Assembly: GCA_958295905.1 (NCBI GenBank)
Contig: OY282382.1
Span: forward strand, 3,062,001 to 3,126,000
Length of the DNA: 64,000 nucleotides
Direction: 5' to 3'
Origin: an uncultured Vicinamibacterales bacterium
Lineage (GTDB): Bacteria; Acidobacteriota; Vicinamibacteria; Vicinamibacterales; UBA8438
Positions 59,787 to 64,000 of this stretch are shown one piece after another. Within the stretch, counting starts at the first letter, position 1. Each line of letters begins with the position of its first letter. Under the pieces are notes generated by a model. That model saw only the letters and a program-made list of their open reading frames with translations, had not been told where the DNA came from and did not search any database. Both the position numbers and the translations under genes were made by a program.

Positions 59787-61532
59787 ATGACCACTCCGGA
59801 GCTCCCCGGCCTGTTGGGCGGCCTCCATCCCCAACCCGGCTCGGGTGACCAAGACGCCCGCGAACGCGCCGTTCAACGACCTGACCGCCGGGGCGGCGCG
59901 CAGCCGCCGTCGGCCGCGGCCCGAGCGGTCCCCGAACGCGGCTGCCTGGTCACCAATCACCTCAACCTGATGTACATGCTCGCAGCCGGCCTGGTGCTGC
60001 CCAGCAGCGGTTTCGGCGGGAAGTACTATCGCGACACCCTTGAGGCTTGTCCGGGCTGGATACCGTTGTTCACCGGCCATGCGGGCCGCGCCGCCGTCGA
60101 CCATTCCATCGCCGAGGCCGCGCACCTCAGGCCGTGCCTGGTGGTCATCTCGTTGCGGGAGTGCGCCGGTCCGGTCCTGGTTCCCACCCCGGACGGTGTC
60201 GAGAAGCGCCGCTGGCCGCACGAGGCGGCCCGCGCACCGCTGATCTTCGTCCCCGCCCCGCTGCCGGTGTCGGCCATCGAGGAGATCGTGTTCCGCTCAG
60301 CCGGCGACTCGACGACCTGCCAGGCCGACGCGCTGGATTTCGGCAACGTGCCGCTGGCCGACTTCGAGACCGCCGCAGACCGCAGATGCCTGGGCCGCGC
60401 CTCGGGACCGGCGTGGCCCCCGCCGCACCGGCCGCCCGAACGCCTGGCGCCGCTCGAAGCGGCCCAGGCCGCTGGCGGCATGTTGGCCATGCTGCGGCTG
60501 CTGGCGCAACGGGATGGAGGCGCAGTCCTGGAGGGCGGCGAGCCTCTGGGCCTGGCCGCCTGCCGGGCCGCGTTCGACCCCGAGGCGGATCCGCCGTCCG
60601 GCCTGTCCGCGACCTGGGCGGCGGGGCTGGCGGCCTGGATGCGGACCGGGCCGTCGCCGTCGCCGGCCGCCCTGCCCGGTATCGACCGCGGCGATGCCCG
60701 GCATCTGTTCTGGGGCGCGGTCGACACGCTCGCGGCGCAGGCCGGCGCGGCCGGGGTGGACGAAGCCAACGCCCGGCTGCTCGATTACCTCGACCGCGCG
60801 TCGACGGACGTCGACGAGCCGATGCGGAAGCACGTCGTCGAGCTTCGCGAGACGCTCGATTCCCTGACCGGGTTGGCGGATCTGACGGTGTCCGACCTCT
60901 TCGATCGGTTCAGGACGCCGTTTCCGCGGGCGATGGCGCTGTTGTTCCTGCGGTCGACCTGCGCCGATCTGCTGGCGTTCGAGCACGAAGCGCTGACCGC
61001 CGACGACCGGCTGGCGGCGGCGCTGCTGTTCGGCGCCCGTGCCGGCTGGCTCGGGTTGCCGCTGTCGCTGCGCGGGGGGGCGGCGGCTTCCGCCGCCGTG
61101 TCGCACCGCATGGCGGCGCTGAGCCACCGGCTGGCCGACACCGGCTTCGAGCTGGGTCCGGCTCCGGCGCGTCCCAAGCCGCTGGCCGAGCTGTTCGCGG
61201 GGGACTGGAACGCCCGCCGGCGGAGCGCCGCGGTCGATCTCGCGCGGGCGCAGAAGTGGGACTGCCTGCGGACGCGGGTCAAGCTGAGTGTGGGCGACTA
61301 CGTCGTGAAGGTCGGACGCGGCGGGACCGAGATCGTCTTTCCGGGCGAGGCGCGCGCCGTCGAGACCGAGGTCGACCGTCCGCGTTTCAGGGCGCTGCTG
61401 GCTGCGGCCTCCATCGATCCGGAACACGAAGCGGCGGTCGTCGAGATGCTGGCGGACGGCGGCGCAGCGACACCGCGCGGGCGCCGCCGCAAGGATCGCC
61501 GCCGCGGCGGAGACCGGCGGGTCGGAGGATAG
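59787..61532 (+). CDS. Unknown protein of the DISARM-like operon
   Basis: This 581-residue protein has no recognisable motif. A recognisable folded part starts at CLVTNHLNLMYMLAAGLVLP (about residue 52), the preceding 50 residues being low-complexity. It continues with strands such as CLVVISLRECAGPVLVP and LIFVPAPLPVSAIEEIVFRS, then helical segments (residues 330-470), and ends in a basic tail (RGRRRKDRRRGG). GAGGAG precedes the ATG and only nine bases separate it from the helicase stop, so the two are co-translated. It may be a nuclease or effector whose active site is not visible, or a DNA-recognition subunit through its basic tail. No function is claimed. Confidence 0.75.
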   Translation: MTTPELPGLLGGLHPQPGSGDQDARERAVQRPDRRGGAQPPSAAARAVPERGCLVTNHLNLMYMLAAGLVLPSSGFGGKYYRDTLEACPGWIPLFTGHAGRAAVDHSIAEAAHLRPCLVVISLRECAGPVLVPTPDGVEKRRWPHEAARAPLIFVPAPLPVSAIEEIVFRSAGDSTTCQADALDFGNVPLADFETAADRRCLGRASGPAWPPPHRPPERLAPLEAAQAAGGMLAMLRLLAQRDGGAVLEGGEPLGLAACRAAFDPEADPPSGLSATWAAGLAAWMRTGPSPSPAALPGIDRGDARHLFWGAVDTLAAQAGAAGVDEANARLLDYLDRASTDVDEPMRKHVVELRETLDSLTGLADLTVSDLFDRFRTPFPRAMALLFLRSTCADLLAFEHEALTADDRLAAALLFGARAGWLGLPLSLRGGAAASAAVSHRMAALSHRLADTGFELGPAPARPKPLAELFAGDWNARRRSAAVDLARAQKWDCLRTRVKLSVGDYVVKVGRGGTEIVFPGEARAVETEVDRPRFRALLAAASIDPEHEAAVVEMLADGGAATPRGRRRKDRRRGGDRRVGG

Positions 61533-61749
61533 CAGGCGGAGCGGCGCGGGGATGCCCCGCGGCGGGACCGAGGCCACGGATGCGGGACACGATGAATCCC
61601 GCTTTGAAACGTCGGTCATCAGTTACCCGACCGCCAGATCGTCGCGGGATTCACCCTCCCGTTCTGGGCATCGTCATGCCGCACCTCCTCTACTGAGGAG
61701 TGCGCAAACGCCGACGGGGGCGGGCTCACAGGTGGTCGACGACGTCGCG

Positions 61750-61878
61750 TCAGAGGAACACCCGGCCGAAGAGCAGCATCAGGCCGTAGGTCACGACGAA
61801 GAGGGTGATGACGACGGCGGCCACGCAGACGAGCACGACCAACACGGTGGCGGCGTCCTTGGCGAGGGTCTTCAGCAT
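61750..61878 (-). CDS. Small single-span membrane protein, 42 aa
   Basis: A GGGAGG lies nine bases before an ATG that starts MLKTLAKDAATVLVVLVCVA, then AVVITLFVVTYGLMLLFG, ending RVFL. It forms one long hydrophobic helix, or a hairpin, after a basic N-terminus. It is too short for homology-free naming. The strong ribosome site and coherent membrane span make it credible. No neighbour shares its strand. Confidence 0.5.
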   Translation of the reverse strand: MLKTLAKDAATVLVVLVCVAAVVITLFVVTYGLMLLFGRVFL

Positions 61879-62072
61879 GGCGATTTCCTCCCAACCCGCC
61901 TTGGTTAAGGGTCCGCGCAAAAACAACTTCCTTCCGAGGCCGCAATCACGCCGTAATGGGAGCGCCGCCGAATGCGACAGATGCGCGGCATGGATGCGGC
62001 TGAAGTGAAACTGCGCCCGAAACCGATGCAGCGAAACCGGGAGTTGCCGGGAGTTTATTCTTGCGCCGAGCC

Positions 62073-64000
<1,928 letters not shown>

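Noticed and set aside
56433-60221. 1262-codon open frame on the minus strand
   Set aside because: Antisense to drmB and the SF1 helicase; no domain recognised.

Overview
This is a very GC-rich bacterial window. It most resembles a Vicinamibacterales-like member of the Acidobacteriota. That is an inference from the mix of DUF1592 and DUF1552 proteins, secreted TlpA-like thioredoxins, a DUF4159 protein, many c-type cytochromes and copper-monooxygenase-like proteins; there is no rRNA here to confirm it. No rRNA, tRNA or CRISPR array was seen.

Layout. 1-5 kb: the end of a copper monooxygenase-like gene, then mobile-element scars and small defence or toxin-type genes: an IS91-type tail, an AAA ATPase with a cut-off DUF4276-type partner, a transposase tail, an MNT/HEPN pair and several decayed genes. 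5-17.5 kb: a complete quinohemoprotein amine dehydrogenase (QHNDH) set split in two. qhpA-qhpD-qhpC-qhpB lies on the minus strand; qhpG (minus) and qhpF-qhpE (plus) follow after a two-gene AlbA_2/ParA module bounded by direct repeats. Together they would make, modify, export and trim the small CTQ-bearing gamma subunit and assemble it with the diheme alpha and beta-propeller beta subunits in the periplasm.

17.5-51 kb: housekeeping and envelope genes (PDZ protein, cytochromes, AIM24 protein, hisC, 2H phosphodiesterase, M48 protease, TlpA lipoprotein, metallo-beta-lactamase-fold protein, DUF4159, DUF1592/DUF1552 pair, ankyrin protein, phosphatase, haloalkane dehalogenase, octaheme cytochrome, lectin-like protein). 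Two insertion sequences with clear ends lie among them: a 1394-bp IS4-like element with a 13-bp target duplication, and a 1580-bp IS1182-like element nested in a dispersed repeat.

52.3-61.5 kb: a compact four-gene operon of drmA, drmB, an SF1 helicase and a 581-aa protein of unknown family. It has the DISARM DrmA/DrmB core but no methyltransferase, SNF2 or phospholipase-D gene in view. It is the best candidate for an undescribed antiphage system. ligA runs off the right end.

A recurrent oddity is local duplication. Tandem copies of gene 3' ends follow drmB, qhpF and qhpG, drmA carries a three-fold in-frame 126-bp repeat, and two dispersed repeat families (called A, about 80 bp, and B, about 175 bp, here) fill many gaps.
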